Shown: one piece after another, positions 11,561-23,260 of the stretch
Position numbering within the stretch: the first letter of the stretch is position 1
How the letters are laid out: each line of letters begins with the position of its first letter
NCBI GenBank assembly: GCA_948329865.1
Contig: OX415251.1
Coordinates: 54,159,169 to 54,223,168 of the forward strand
Direction: 5' to 3'
Length of the DNA stretch: 64,000 nt
Source of the DNA: Linaria vulgaris
Lineage: Eukaryota > Streptophyta > Magnoliopsida > Lamiales > Plantaginaceae
Program-made: the position numbers and the translations under genes
Notes under the pieces: generated by a model
Told to the model about the DNA's origin: nothing
Seen by the model: the letters and a program-made list of their open reading frames with translations, nothing else
Databases searched by the model: none

Positions 11561-12452
11561 CAACATTACATACAAGTTTCATGTTAGGAGTCTTTAACTT
11601 TTCAATCCTAGTTCTACTTTTCTGTCATGTTCCTAATGTTGGGATAACATCTGTCACTGACTCAACATTAGAGACAGTTTTTGTTTTCTTCACATTTTGT
11701 TTTAAGTATTTCTTGCAATAAGGTTTTATGTGACCTGGTTGAAAACAAAATTGACAGATATGAGTAGTTTTACTTTTGTTGGGATTAGCACAACTCAAGT
11801 CTTTTGATTCCTTGACAAAACCTTCTTTAATGAAAACATAATTAACAACCTTAGAGGTAGATTTCTCAACAAATCCAAGACCATTTGTACCTTGATTACT
11901 CATGCTTAATACCTCATCAAGTTTAGATGTACCTGAGTTCCACTTGGCAATGATTTGATTATCTTTTTCAAGTTTTTATTTTACCTCTTCTAGTTCAGCT
12001 TCTGTCTTGTCAAGGTCTCTTTCATACAGCCTCATCAGTTTCTTCAGCCCATCAATCTCCAATCATTGAGCTTCATTCTTCTTGGTGAGTTTCTGATTTT
12101 CTTTCAGAAGATTATGAAAAGTAGACTTCAAGTCTTCAATGACTTCCTCCTGGAACATTTCTCCTTCAAAGTAATACTCTTCATCTAGATCAACTGAGCC
12201 ATGAAAACATTCAAAGTTAGATTCATCATTATTAGACAAGAATTAAGATCAATAGTGGTATCATATTCTTTCCAATTCCCAAAGAAAGTCTAATGTTCTG
12301 ATGTTGAGTCCTGGATGTTGGAGCAACATTGGGACCCGTAGTTGTTATGTAGATCTTCTTCTATCCAGTTAACTTGAGTGAAAAGCGCAGCTGTGTGAAT
12401 CTTTCTAAAGCTTTCTTCAGTTTCAGCACTTGATCCAAAGATATAATCCTCT
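11561..12452 (-). pseudogene. Gag C-terminal linker with coiled coil and second zinc knuckle
   Basis: A predicted helical, K/E/L-rich segment (about 11,960-12,200, with LKENQKLTKKNEA and YERDLDKTEAELEEVK) has one or more stops. It is followed by SKLDEVLSMSNQGTNGLGF and a CCHC knuckle CQFCFQPGHIKPYC near 11,740. Together with the knuckle near 12,530 this gag has two zinc knuckles. A dyad motif sits at 11,632 and another at 12,298-12,330. Confidence 0.7.
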
Positions 12453-13456
12453 TCATTTGATATCATCTACACAAACCCAATGAGACTTTCCCTTCTTGTG
12501 GAGGGTATTAGCACATTCAATAGCAATATGACCATAACCCTTACATTCAAAACATTGAGTAGTTTTCAAATTTTCAAGTTCTTCAGGACTAGATTTTGTT
12601 GCCATATATTTGGCAAATTTATGAGATAGTATTATGTAACCAGTGGAAGTATTGCCAGATTGTCTCTCTTTAGATTTATCTTTAAAGTTCAACCTACTGA
12701 GTTTCTTGCTAATATTTCCATAGTTATAAGAAATAATTTCATCCTCATCCTCACTCTCTGGACTTAGATAATTTGTGCCTAACAAAGCAATAGCTTATTG
12801 TTTGTTAGTTTTCGCAGGAAATTCTAACTCAAATTCTCTAAGAGTGTTTAACAAGGCTTGAAATTACATGTTGACAATATCTCTTGTCTCTCCCATGTCA
12901 ATTCTCTTGAGAGCAAATCTAGGTGACAAAGATCTAAAAGATTTATAAACCATAGTTTGATTTGCAACAAGAAATCCTAGATTTTCACATTGATTAGTAA
13001 TGTCAAGGATATTCTCAAAATAACTATCAATGCTCTCTTCATAACCCATCTCAGGTTTTTCAATATCTTTAAGCAATTGTCTATGTTTAGAGTTTCTAAC
13101 TGCAATTTCTCTTTCACAATGAAGTTCAAGGATATCCCAAGGAAATTTAGTTGTGGTGCAGTTTTGAATTAACTTAAACATCTTATTGGTAACATAACTA
13201 AAAATAGCATTAACAGCTTTCTCATTATAGTTGTACAGGGTTTGCCTCGTTTGCTGTCCACTGTGACTTTAGTTTTGGTACAATATCTGCATCTCTGTCG
13301 CTTTCAATCTTGGGCAGAGTATCCATCATGGACTGCATCCCATGCTTTCATGTCAATGTATTTGATGTGAACTCTGAGCCTGGTCTTCCAGTAAGCATAA
13401 TTGATGGATCCTTCCAAGACTGAGAGTCTGCCAGAATTCGGATTGATGTTGTCCAT
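12453..13456 (-). pseudogene. Gag of the SIRE-type Copia element (DUF4219/UBN2 type)
   Basis: The start Met is at 13,456, about 40 bp past the primer-binding site. The N-terminus has SINYAYWKTRLRVHIK and AWDAVHDG, the DUF4219 pattern. The UBN2 part has WDILELHCE, SIDSYFENILDITNQ and FALKRIDMGETRDI. The frame then reaches a CCHC knuckle CFECKGYGHIAIEC (about 12,530). Stops near 13,300 and 12,860 and frame changes break the ORF. In an intact element this protein packages the RNA. Confidence 0.8.
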
Positions 13457-13496
13457 CGCGTTGTATCACCTCCAAACACCAGTGAAATCGGTGATT

Positions 13497-13510
13497 GGCT
13501 CTGGCGCCAA
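13497..13510 (-). other. Candidate primer-binding site of the SIRE-type element
   Basis: Just inside the LTR the minus strand reads TTGGCGCCAGAGCC. It is in the right place for a primer-binding site, but the matching tRNA is not assigned. Confidence 0.45.
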
Positions 13511-13517
13511 TTGATAT

Positions 13518-14395
13518 TGTTGGATCGAGATTGATACAACTTTCAAAGCTCAAGTTAAGCTAACATTGCCTTAACTTGATCTTAAACAATCTTCTTGATA
13601 GAGTATAATGTGCAGCGTAATTAAAGAACACAAGAAGATAAATTTTCAATGGTTTGTTATAAATAATCAACCACCCAACCTTGCAGCAAAATAACCACGC
13701 AAGTTTTAACAAAAACGTTCCTCACCACAAAATCACTCTCGCTCTTTTGTAGATCGGACTTAACAAAGCAGACAAGAATCTTCTCCTTAAATCTAATCCC
13801 AGACTTAACTCGAAAACTCACAAGCTTTGCAAAGTAAGAAACACGCAACAACTCAAAAGATATAATCTCTACAGATTAATTAGCTCTATTTTTTCTTGTG
13901 TATTCTTGATGTACTTCACACCCTATATATAGGTTTCATTAAACTTGATCTCCAAGGTGTCTTGTATACATGTTTGGTAACTTATGTTGTTTCCTAGTTG
14001 AACTCTTCTTTCCTTCTTGAACTTGGTCTCCTTCTTGAATAATAGTTTCCTTTGTTGGATTGAGTTCTAATAAGGAAATACTCCTTCAATTCAGAGTTGA
14101 TCTTGGAAAGATTCCTAGTTGCATTTGAACTCCAAAACTTTCCTTCTTTGAAAGCGCGTGCGTTTGACCATTCTTCTCCTCTTGAATTATGAAAACTTCA
14201 ACTTAGGAAACTTGTAATGATCATCCTTCTAATTAAAAGATGTTTCTGGACATAAACAAAGACAACTAAAATCGTGGAACTGGATTAATAGGTGAATAAA
14301 GGCAACACTAAAATAAAGCAATTAAAGACATATTGACAGTATAGTTTCTGGTTTCAATGTTGTCATGTGGATGTTGGCTCAACATCCATCCAACA
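13518..14395 (-). repeat. 5' LTR of the SIRE-type Copia element
   Basis: On the element strand it begins TGTTGGATGG at 14,395 and ends CGATCCAACA at 13,518, a matched 8-bp terminal inverted repeat TGTTGGAT/ATCCAACA. The length is 878 bp. A TATATAGG box near 13,925 could serve the promoter. The other LTR is beyond the left edge, so the pair could not be compared. The GATGTTG/CAACATC dyad occurs at its outer end. Confidence 0.65.
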
Positions 14396-14565
14396 TTGGT
14401 TCCAGAACATCTTACACTTTCTTTTGACAAGAAAATAATTACAATCCGAGACACAATACGACTATTATATATGATTTTTTAGAGTGTCGTTGCATCTTAG
14501 CTACTACCTACTACATAAACTCACCAACCAATAATACATATCTATAAGTTTAATTATTTGCATTT
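14396..14565. other. Spacer between the SIRE-type and Athila elements
   Basis: 170 bp of AT-rich sequence without features. It is the only non-element DNA seen between the two retrotransposons. Confidence 0.5.
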
Positions 14566-16628
14566 TGATATGTGTGTAAAACATCTATATTTAACCTGTA
14601 GTTATGAATGATTTCTTGTTTGATTCTTGATATTTTATATGCATTTTAGTTATATTTTATTTTATTTAGGATTTATTGTCGATTGAATAAAACACTACAC
14701 ATTTATGGAAAACTATAGGTTTTTGGAAAAAGTGGAGAAAGTTCAGCTCAAAAGTAGTGTTATAACGCTTAAGGACCATAAACTAGCGAGAGCAAAGCAA
14801 GAAGCAGAAAGACGTCGCGAAAAAAAGATAGAGAGTTGCGCGATGTAGTTCCGCGATGAAGAACTAGATCGTGCAGGTCAAAAATCCATGAAAGGCTTGT
14901 ACGATGCTTCAGTAACCTAATGGGCCGAGAACATAACTATAAAAGACAACAGTCGTGCATCACATACGAGAGATACGAGATGCAGTAGACGAAAAAGAAG
15001 CAAGAACACAATAAGAGAGAAAAAAAACCTAGAAATTTCAGCAGCGGCAGAAGAGTCGTCGTTCAAGAAATAGACAAAGAATCAGATTAACAAAATGAGT
15101 AAAGCAAGATCGAGAAGAATACACAACTATCTTGAGGAATCATTCAACAATATATTTCTTCTCCAACCTTTATTTATTGCACTTGTTATTTATGATGTGG
15201 AATCCGTTTTGTGAAATGATGAGTGGCGAGCTACGTTGCACGGACACGGATACGTGGACACGTATCGGACAAGATACGGATACGAAGATACGGATTTTTT
15301 CAAAATCACATATTGAGATACGTCAAGGATACGTCGAATATTTAATATTAAAAAATTATATATGTATATATACTATTTAAGTAAATATATAAAATAATGA
15401 ATATTAAACACTTATAAAATTCAAAAAATAATCAACATAGCTATATACAAAGATCCACCATTCCACAAACTCAAATATTAATTGATAAATATGTTCAACA
15501 CAAATATTACAAAGTTTCATAATATAATAAAAATTAATATTGCAATAGCTTATTTATTGTTAAACATCATCATCATCAACAAACAAAACCATCTCAAAGT
15601 CGGGTTCATCAAGTGAAAAGTGAAAATGATGAACTATTATATGAGTTAAATGAATTAATAAATTAGAAAATTGTATTTTGGTGTTTGTAGTATAAATAAA
15701 TTACTTTTTTCACCCCTAAAATTTTGAAAAATAATAAAATAACCTATTTTATTGAGGACACGTATCGGATACGCCTTAGGATAGTATCTGATACGTATCC
15801 GATTTATTAAAAAAATAATATTTAAATAGGATACGCCACGTGGCGTATCCGACACGTATCTAAGGCGTATCCGAGGCGTATCCTTATCCGTTTAGTATCC
15901 AATACGGGATACGAAGCCATTTTCGGAGTATCCGTGCAACATAGGTGGCGAGTCATTGTATGCTTAGAGTTGGGAAGTAATCGAATTTGAAACTATGTGA
16001 AGACTTGTGATTGAAATTCCTTTGATTGAATGAATTATGTTTATTTGTTAATCTTGTTCCAAATGCTTTACTATGCCTGATCAACATAATATTGACCTGA
16101 AGTTATGGTTGGTCACCGAGGTCACCACATAGCCTGTTCTGAGGATAAATGACCCCGTGAGTGTATGGAAAAGATAAGTTGAACCATGCACACGTGTGGC
16201 ATCGATAGCGGTCAGAAACATAAGCATCAATCTAGAAAGTAGATGCATTGGTCAGAACATAGTGGATATCCAATGAACTAACCTCTAAGCTATTTTAAGT
16301 TATATTTTTTATAATCTCAACAAAAATCAAATCAATTAAATTCAGTAAGTAGCTAGAATTAGTTAGTGATAGTTAGAACTATTTTAAGCAGTATATCAAT
16401 CTTATTCACTTTTTCTTTTAATTGCAAAACATAAATATCTTTAATCGTGACAAAGTAGTGAAGAAGTTTATGAAACAATTTAGATTTGTAAAAGATTAAT
16501 CGTAGTCCTCATGGGATTCGATACTTGGGTAGTAATTTTTACTTTCCATTTTATATTACTTGAGCTTGTATACTTGCAATACAGTGTGTATTGAGATACA
16601 AATTAGAGCATATATTTAATACGCATCA
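14566..16628 (+). repeat. Left LTR of the Athila element (with MITE inserted)
   Basis: Begins TGATATGTGTGTAAAACA and ends ATACGCATCA. It matches the right LTR at 24,374-25,750 along its length (for example TTAACCTGTAGTTATGAATG, GCTCAAAAGTAG, CCTAATGGGCCGAGAACA). A 714-bp MITE plus an 8-bp duplication accounts for the extra length; without it the LTR is about 1.34 kb against 1.38 kb. The flanking pentamers are CATTT on the left and CCTTT after the right LTR, a likely 5-bp target duplication with one change. Confidence 0.85.
15231..15944. mobile_element. Non-autonomous hAT-type MITE in the Athila left LTR
   Basis: 714 bp, flanked by the exact 8-bp duplication GTGGCGAG (15,223-15,230 and 15,945-15,952). 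The ends are inverted: CTACGTTGCACGGACAC at the left and the complement CTATGTTGCACGGATAC at the right. The subterminal regions are full of GATACG/CGTATC repeats in both orientations. The right LTR shows one copy at the same place (GAGTGGCTAG, near 25,063), the unoccupied site. It has no transposase, so a hAT enzyme in trans is needed. The 8-bp duplication and end sequence fit hAT. Confidence 0.9.
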
Positions 16629-16633
16629 ATTTT

Positions 16634-16651
16634 TAGCGCTGTTTCCGGGGA
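16634..16651 (+). other. Primer-binding site of the Athila element
   Basis: TAGCGCTGTTTCCGGGGA, close to the tRNA-Asp type primer site (TGGCGCCGTTGCCGGGGA) usual in Athila elements. It lies 5 bp inside the LTR. Confidence 0.7.
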
Positions 16652-16759
16652 CTAGGCAATTAGACGCACATCTATATTAGTTGTTTTGGTAAATCTTATT
16701 CATACGCTGAATTATGTTCATGAAATTTTTAGGTGCTTGCTTAAAAATGTTGTGGAGAT

Positions 16760-17650
16760 CCTTTCTACTGAGAAGAATATAATTATCAAGGTACAAAAGA
16801 TTTTAGCATTATGTGGATGATTATGCCAAAGAGTTTCTTACATAAGTTCGGGGAAACATTGAATCTTCGGTAACTAACTACAAATTTAGGGGAAGAAAGA
16901 ATGAAGACGCAGTTATCCTCTGATGAACTACGATATGGCGTGCAAGTTTTATATATCAGCACACCTTATGAAAAAATGTTTGAAATTGAAGACGTTCCAT
17001 CTCTCATTGTTTGGAGCAACTAGATACTAGTACATGGGGCTTGATCCACTGAGTATAAGTACACGTGAACAAATGACACAATTATTCTTGGGGCACTACT
17101 ATCCACCAATATTAGCAGTACCACGTCGCAGAGAGATTATGAGTTTTTCTTAGAAACAAGGAGAACAAGTACACGATGCATGGACAAGATTCAATTTACT
17201 TATTAAAAGATACTCAGATCACGGAGAAACTTTGACTAGACTACTTGAATCATTCTGTGTTGGGTTAAACTACAATAGCAAGAACATGTTAAATTCAATA
17301 GCTGAGGGGTGTTTCACGACACTCACAAATGAAGCTGCAAAAGCAGTTCTTGCCCGCATTAGTTTAAATAATGTCTCTATTCGGGAGATCATCATTTAAC
17401 TCTAGAGCCTGAAGTAAGGAAGCAAAGAGAAGTGAATATTATTTCACATAATGACGAGATGAGAAACGATTAGTTGGTGGAATATTTGAGACCATAATTG
17501 GGATATATAGAACCAGTGCATGTCGTTACATGTAGAAGCATGCGAGGGATACAATCGCCACCCCTACCAAATCGTGATGAAACTCAAACAACACCACTTC
17601 TGTAAAGAGTAGTAGAGGAAATCGAAGATGACGCTGAAGAAACATCAATT
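16760..17650 (+). pseudogene. Athila gag remnant
   Basis: Across broken frames the region encodes LFLGHYYPPILAVPRRREI, GEQVHDAWTRFNLLIKR and LNYNSKNMLNSIAEGCF, the pattern of Athila gag (FxxKFFPPxRTxxxRxEI, then ExWERFKxLLxxCP). Multiple stops and frameshifts are present. Confidence 0.65.
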
Positions 17651-17712
17651 ACAGTACCGCATGTAGCACCACAAAAGGAAAAAGAACAACACCTAAGGCA
17701 GGCGAGGTTTTT

Positions 17713-17933
17713 TTGAGATCATTAAAGAAAATACAACTTGAGATACCATTCATGGAAGCAATTGCTCATGCTCCAAAATTCAACAAATTCATCATGGAGC
17801 TAGTCACATACAAGAAGACACTGGAGAGTGCAAATCTAGTGACGTCAGCGGGATTGCATGTTGTCACACTCAACCCAATTTATCTAGAGAAAAATAGAGA
17901 TCCAGGGAGTTTTTCTATTCCTTGCTTGATTCA

Positions 17934-17983
<50 letters not shown>

Positions 17984-18848
17984 TATTAATGCTTTAATTG
18001 ATTTGGGAGCTAGCGTGAATGTTATGTCACTTAAAAGATATGAGAGATTGAAACTCACAAGAGTAAAGCCTACTAATATAATACTGCAATTAGCTGATAG
18101 AACGACCAGGGAGCCATATGGAGTAACTAAAGTTGTTCTTATAAAATTGAATGATGGGCTCCCTACTAGTTTTGTTATAGTAGACACATGCGACGATGAA
18201 GGCTCTATCATATTAGGAAGATATTTTCTAGCTACGGGTAATGCTATTATAAATTGTGTTGATATCAATATTAAATTTGTGCTTAACAATAAAGAACTAA
18301 ACTATGATATGTCGCATGCAATCAGGACACCTAAGAGTCGAGAAGATTGTTACTTGGTTGATGTTGTGGAAAAAGTTCTGATAGAAGGATCTATTGGAGA
18401 ACATCATGAATACATTATCATCAATGATTCACTAATTACATGTTTGGTAAGATCTATAGAAGGGGAACATGATAATTCATTGTTAAAGGAGGAAGTAAAT
18501 AACTTAGGAAAGACACAACAACAATTTAGTAGATTTTATCGTAAGGAACCATTAGAAGAAGGAATAGAAAAGGTATTACCATCATTAATTAAGTCTCCTA
18601 AGTTAGAGTTGGAACCCTTACCACCACATGTGAAATACGTATTTTTGAAAGGGGGAAATGAGCTACCAGTAGTAATTAACGCAAACTTAGAACATGAGCA
18701 TGAAAAGAAAGTAACTAAACAACTGATGAAACGAGCAAGAGCAATAGGATGGACCATAGCTGATATAAAAGGAATAGATCCTTCAGTATGTATACATAAA
18801 ATACTAATGCAAGATAATTTTAAACCAACCGCACAACCCCATAGATGA
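17713..18848 (+). pseudogene. Athila protease and protease-RT linker
   Basis: An upstream part (FMEAIAHAPKFNKFIMELV and SFSIPCLIHD) is followed by a TA microsatellite. Then comes IDLGASVNVMSLKRYERLKL (18,000-18,060), with the Asp-Leu-Gly active site, and IILGRYFLATGNAII, the second conserved box. A long frame runs to 18,848 through a charged linker (SPKLELEPLPPHVKYVFL) to the start of RT. The TA run sits exactly between PCLI and the catalytic segment and has disrupted the domain. Confidence 0.85.
17936..17983. repeat. TA microsatellite within the protease coding region
   Basis: A run of about 23 TA repeats between GATTCATGA and TCATATTAATG. Related Athila elements have only a few codons here, so this is a local expansion. 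Confidence 0.9.
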
Positions 18849-20110
18849 TTGAATCCAGCTATGAGGAAAGTGGTAAAGAAAGAGGTAGTTAAATTACTTG
18901 ATTATGATATGATATATGCTATTTCCGACAGTGAATGGGTAAGTCCAGTACCGGTAGTTCCAAAGAAATGAGGAACCACCGTGGTGAAGAACGAGAATAA
19001 TGAATTAATTTCTACAAGGCAAGTCACGGGATGGCTTGTGTGCATGGACTATCGTGCTTTGAACAAAGCAACCAGGAAAGATCACTATCCCTTGCCTTTT
19101 ATTGATTAAATGTTAGAAACATTAGCATGTCACTCTTATTACTGTTTTCTTGATGGATATTCAGGATATAACCAAATCATCATAGACCCTAAGGATCACG
19201 AGAAAACTACTTTTACTTGTCCGTTTGGGCCATATGCTTTTAACTGAATGCCTTTTGAGTTATGTAACGCACCTGCTACTTTTCAACGTTGTATGGCCTC
19301 TATATTCTATGAAATGGTACAAAATACTATAGAAATCTTCATGGGTGATTTGATCAATGTCTAGATAACTTAGATAGAGTTTTAGAATGATGCATTGAGA
19401 AGAAAATGTGTTTAAATTGGAAAAATGTCATTTTATGGTACAAGAGGGAATTGTTTAGAACATATAATTCTAAGGATGGAGATAAAGTAGATAAAGCTAA
19501 AGTGAGTGTCATCCAAGACCTACCACCACCCTTAAATGTACGAGACATTAAAAGTTTCTTAGGACATGCATGATTCTACATGAGATATATTCAGGGTTTT
19601 GCAGATTTAAGTAAACCATTATGCATGTTGTTAAATAAAGACACTCCATTTGTTTTTATGATAAATGCCTCAAAGCTGTTAATATAATTAAAGAAAAATT
19701 AACTACAACACCAATTATGGCACCTCCAGATTGGTCGTTGCCCTTTGAAATTATGTGTGATGCTAGTGACTGTGCAATAGGTGATGTGTTACGACAAAAA
19801 GCATGGAACAATAATGAAAGTTATTCATTATGCTAGTAAAACATTAACAGGGGCACAAATAAATTATTCTCTGACTTGGAGATAATTATTAGCAGTAGTC
19901 TATGCTTTTGAGAAATTCAGATCTTATCTAATGGAAAATAAAGTCATTGTTTATACTGATCATTATGCTCTGAGGTATTTGTTTACAAAGAAAGATGCAA
20001 AACCAAGATTGATTAGGTGAATTTTTACTGAAAGAATTTGACGTTGAAATCTAAGACAAAAAGGGAATAGAAAATGTAATTGCAAATCATTTATGTCGAC
20101 TAGACTGGGT
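18770..20110 (+). pseudogene. Athila reverse transcriptase and RNase H
   Basis: Readable blocks: LNPAMRKVVKKEVVKLLD, ISDSEWVSPVPVVPKK, VCMDYRALNKATRKDHYPLP, LDGYSGYNQIIIDPKDHEKT, MPFELCNAPATFQRCM and TIEIFMGDL. The usual FMDD is FMGD, so RT is inactive. RNase H follows with an FEIMCDASDCAIGDVL-like block and YTDHYALRYLFTKKDAKPRL. Many in-frame stops. The order and motifs are those of the Athila clade. Confidence 0.85.
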
Positions 20111-20169
20111 GAATCAACATCATGAAGAAGACGGGGATGTTATAGAGACATTTCCAGATGAGCAACTTC

Positions 20170-21330
20170 TTACTATCTAAGTAACATTGAGCACCATGTT
20201 TGCTGATTTTGCAAACTATAAGGTATATAAAACTTTACCCCCTAATATGGCGTATCAAGAGAAAAAGAAGTTCTTTCACGATTTGAAATATTAGGATGAC
20301 CCATATTTTTATCGACATTGCTCTGATGGAATTATTGGAAGATGTATACCATAGGAAGAAATACATGATATATTGGAAAAATGTCATGGAGCTGAAGTTG
20401 GAGGACATTTCGGTGGACAAAGAACAACGACCAATGTATTGCGATGTGGTTTTTATTGGTAAAGACGCATATCGCTTCGTGGTACATTGTGATAGATGTC
20501 AAAGAACTGATAATATTTTACGAAGAGATGAAATGCCCCTTAAGAGTATTTTAAATATTGAATTATTTGATGTATGGAGTATATATTTTATAGGACCATT
20601 TTCGACATCCTATGGGATGCAATATGTTTTAGTTGCTGTAGAATATGTTTCAAAATGGGCAGAAGCAACATTACTTCATACGAATGATACTAAAGTAATA
20701 ACTAATTTTTTAAAATCTGGAATATTTTTAAGATTCAGGGCACCAAGAGCCTTAATAAGTGATGGAGGAAAATATTTTAAAAATAAATATTTAGAAGCCA
20801 TGTTAAGAAAATATGGTGTTGCCCATATAATTGCTACAACATATCACCAGCAAACAAGTGGGCAAGTTGAATTATCGAATAAAGAAATTAAAAGGATTCC
20901 AGATAAGACGGTGGCTCATTCACGTAATGATTGGACAAAGAATTTAGATGATATGGGCATATAGGACTGATTTTAAATCTCTAATAGAAATGTTACCATA
21001 TCGTCTTATTTTTGGTAAAGCTTGTCAATTACCAGTCGAATTAGAACATAGAGGTTTTTGGACAACGAGACTTTTGAATCTTGACTGCTTACTTGCCGGT
21101 CGAATTAGAACATAGAGATTTTTGGGCAATGAGCCTTTTAAATTTTGACGCTAAAGCAGCTGGTGAAAAAAGAAGGTTTCAATTGAATGAACTAGATGAA
21201 TGGCGCAATGAAGAATATGAGAATTCTAAGATATACAAAGACAAAACTAAACAACATGCTATGAGAATTCTTCACAGGGAAATTACCAGGACAACATGTG
21301 TTATTATTTAATTCTCGTTTAAGATGATTT
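20170..21330 (+). pseudogene. Athila integrase
   Basis: The zinc-binding part is degraded; CDRCQRTDNI is visible near 20,500. The core reads DVWSIYFIGPFSTS, where related integrases have GIDFMGP, so the first catalytic Asp is Tyr. Then LVAVEYVSKWAEA, ALISDGGKYFKNK with the second Asp, and HQQTSGQVELSNKEIKRI with the Glu. The C-terminal region is seen at 21,081-21,311 (RRFQLNELDEWRNEEYENSKIY). A 64-bp tandem duplication at 21,032-21,150 (CGAATTAGAACATAGAG twice) disrupts it. Confidence 0.85.
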
Positions 21331-21534
21331 CCAGGTAAATTATGGTCGAGGTGGTTAGGACCATATACAGTACTGGATGCAAAACCACATGGAGCAGGTG
21401 AAGTAAAAACAAGTGAAGGACAAACTTCTATGGTTAATGGGCAGTTGTTGACGCATTATTTTGCTTCATATCAGGAAGAGGACGTGACCTATGTCACGTT
21501 CTATCGTTTCCATTAACTAATTAAATAGGTGGCG

Positions 21535-21782
21535 AGCTGAAGACATTAAAACAAGCGTTAAATGAGAGGCAATCCATTAGAGATCTTTTTTTTTAGAATT
21601 TATTCATTTTTGCATTTTTCGTTCTTCACTTTTCAGTAAATCTATTTTAATAAGTAATTGTTTAATTAATTATACTAATCTGATTTAATTTAATTTTAAG
21701 AAGAAAAAAAAGAGATGACCTCACCAAAAGTGACACGCGCGATGTGATGCGCGATTAGTCCAGATTGCCCGCCTCCCAGTAA

Positions 21783-21834
<52 letters not shown>

Positions 21835-22200
21835 GTTGTCTTGTGATTTTTGTCATTTCACTCATTTGTCTGATTTTCAAATTCCCTAAAAACCCAAATC
21901 CTCTCTCTACAATCCTCAATTCTTCAACATGAATACACATTTCAGGTATTTCGCTAAACTCCTTCTGATTTACATATGTTAGAGTATTATGGAGTAATGC
22001 AAGTATGAAAAATGAGTTATTTAGTGATTTATCATTTCATTTTTATGTATGATGATGTGGTTGTGAGATCCTTATAATTAGATTATCTTTTTGAAGCTTG
22101 GGAAATTGTTAGACATTTCATCATGTGTAGTTGGCTAAGATGTTTGAATTAACTCGTTAGTATTGTTATTTGGGAAAATATGACTATTATAGAGGTTATG
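21535..22200 (+). other. Athila spacer with TA/TG microsatellite
   Basis: Non-coding region between integrase and the env-like ORF. It contains a TA run then a TG run at 21,784-21,836. No gene is supported. Confidence 0.6.
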
Positions 22201-23260
22201 CTGCCAAATATTTACTAAACTCTTGAAATTTTCTATTTTCAGGATAGTGAGGAGTCGTGCTTCACACTCGCAACAGGTTCCCCTTAGACCTGAGCCAGTA
22301 GCGGTTGGGGAGGAGGAAGCCTTTAGTGAGCAATTCCTTTCATCCGAGGCAGACAACTACTACAACATCATTAGGGACCCTAAGATTCACGGGGATAGGA
22401 CGATGAAGATCAAGCTTGCGAAGTTGAGTCGTCTGGGTTTATTGACATTTTCATAGGCGGATTTGCGGTAGGTGGGTGAGGGAGTTCTACGCCCACTATG
22501 ATCTGGATCATAGTACGACACACGTATGGATGCAAGGGTTTGAGGTTCCTTGCTCATCACGTGATATTGACAGACTTTTCTCCTACAGGGCACCTCCAGC
22601 TACAATTGCCCACGGACAACTAGTAGCGCAACCATCACTACGAGGGATGTGCATTATTCTTTGCAATAGACCAGACTATCGTTGTCGGTACACGAAGGAG
22701 TATGATGAAGAGCTCTTTCACATGGATCTGATAACCGACAACAAGGCTTGGTAGAAGTTTACGAGCAGCAGATTATAGCCTACCTCGCACTTCGCGTGGA
22801 TCACACCGTATCACCCTCGACTTCTCTTTGGATTGGTAATCGGGCAACTTTTAGCCCATGTGAGGTACTTAGAAGCATTATGAATCATGTGTTGTGCATG
22901 GCCACACTTCTACGGGTCTCTACTTTGGAAGCATGATCACAAAATTGTGCACGATGGCTGGGGTACCATGGTGGTGAGTTCACTGAGGAGCCGATGAGCC
23001 CAGTCGACACGATGATGTTGACTCGATTGGGGAGAGAGAAGGTACTTAAGGGGCATGGACCCACCAATGATGCTACACCAGATTGTGCATAGCAGGAGGC
23101 TCAAGAGGAGCCAAAATCGAGCAGGCGACGTCGTAGAGGGTCCTCTAGACCAGATAGAGCAGCGCCATAGACAGGTCAGAGTCGCGAGTTGGTTGAGTTA
23201 CTCGTGGAGATGGGAGAGATGAGGAGAGAGAAACATGAGATGGCTGCCAAATAACATGCA
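22200..23260 (+). pseudogene. Athila env-like ORF remnant
   Basis: Two blocks remain readable in different frames. One is at 22,223-22,456 (SRASHSQQVPLRPEPV, FLSSEADNYYNIIRD). The other, around 22,470-22,740, holds RRWVREFYAHYDLDHSTTHV, GFEVPCSSRDIDRLFSY and DLITDNKAW. Downstream, in other frames, PTSHFAWITPYHPRLLFG recalls the SRLLPTxH segment of Athila/Calypso env-like proteins, and the end is E/R/Q-rich. The function in plants is unknown. Stops and frameshifts are frequent. Confidence 0.65.
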
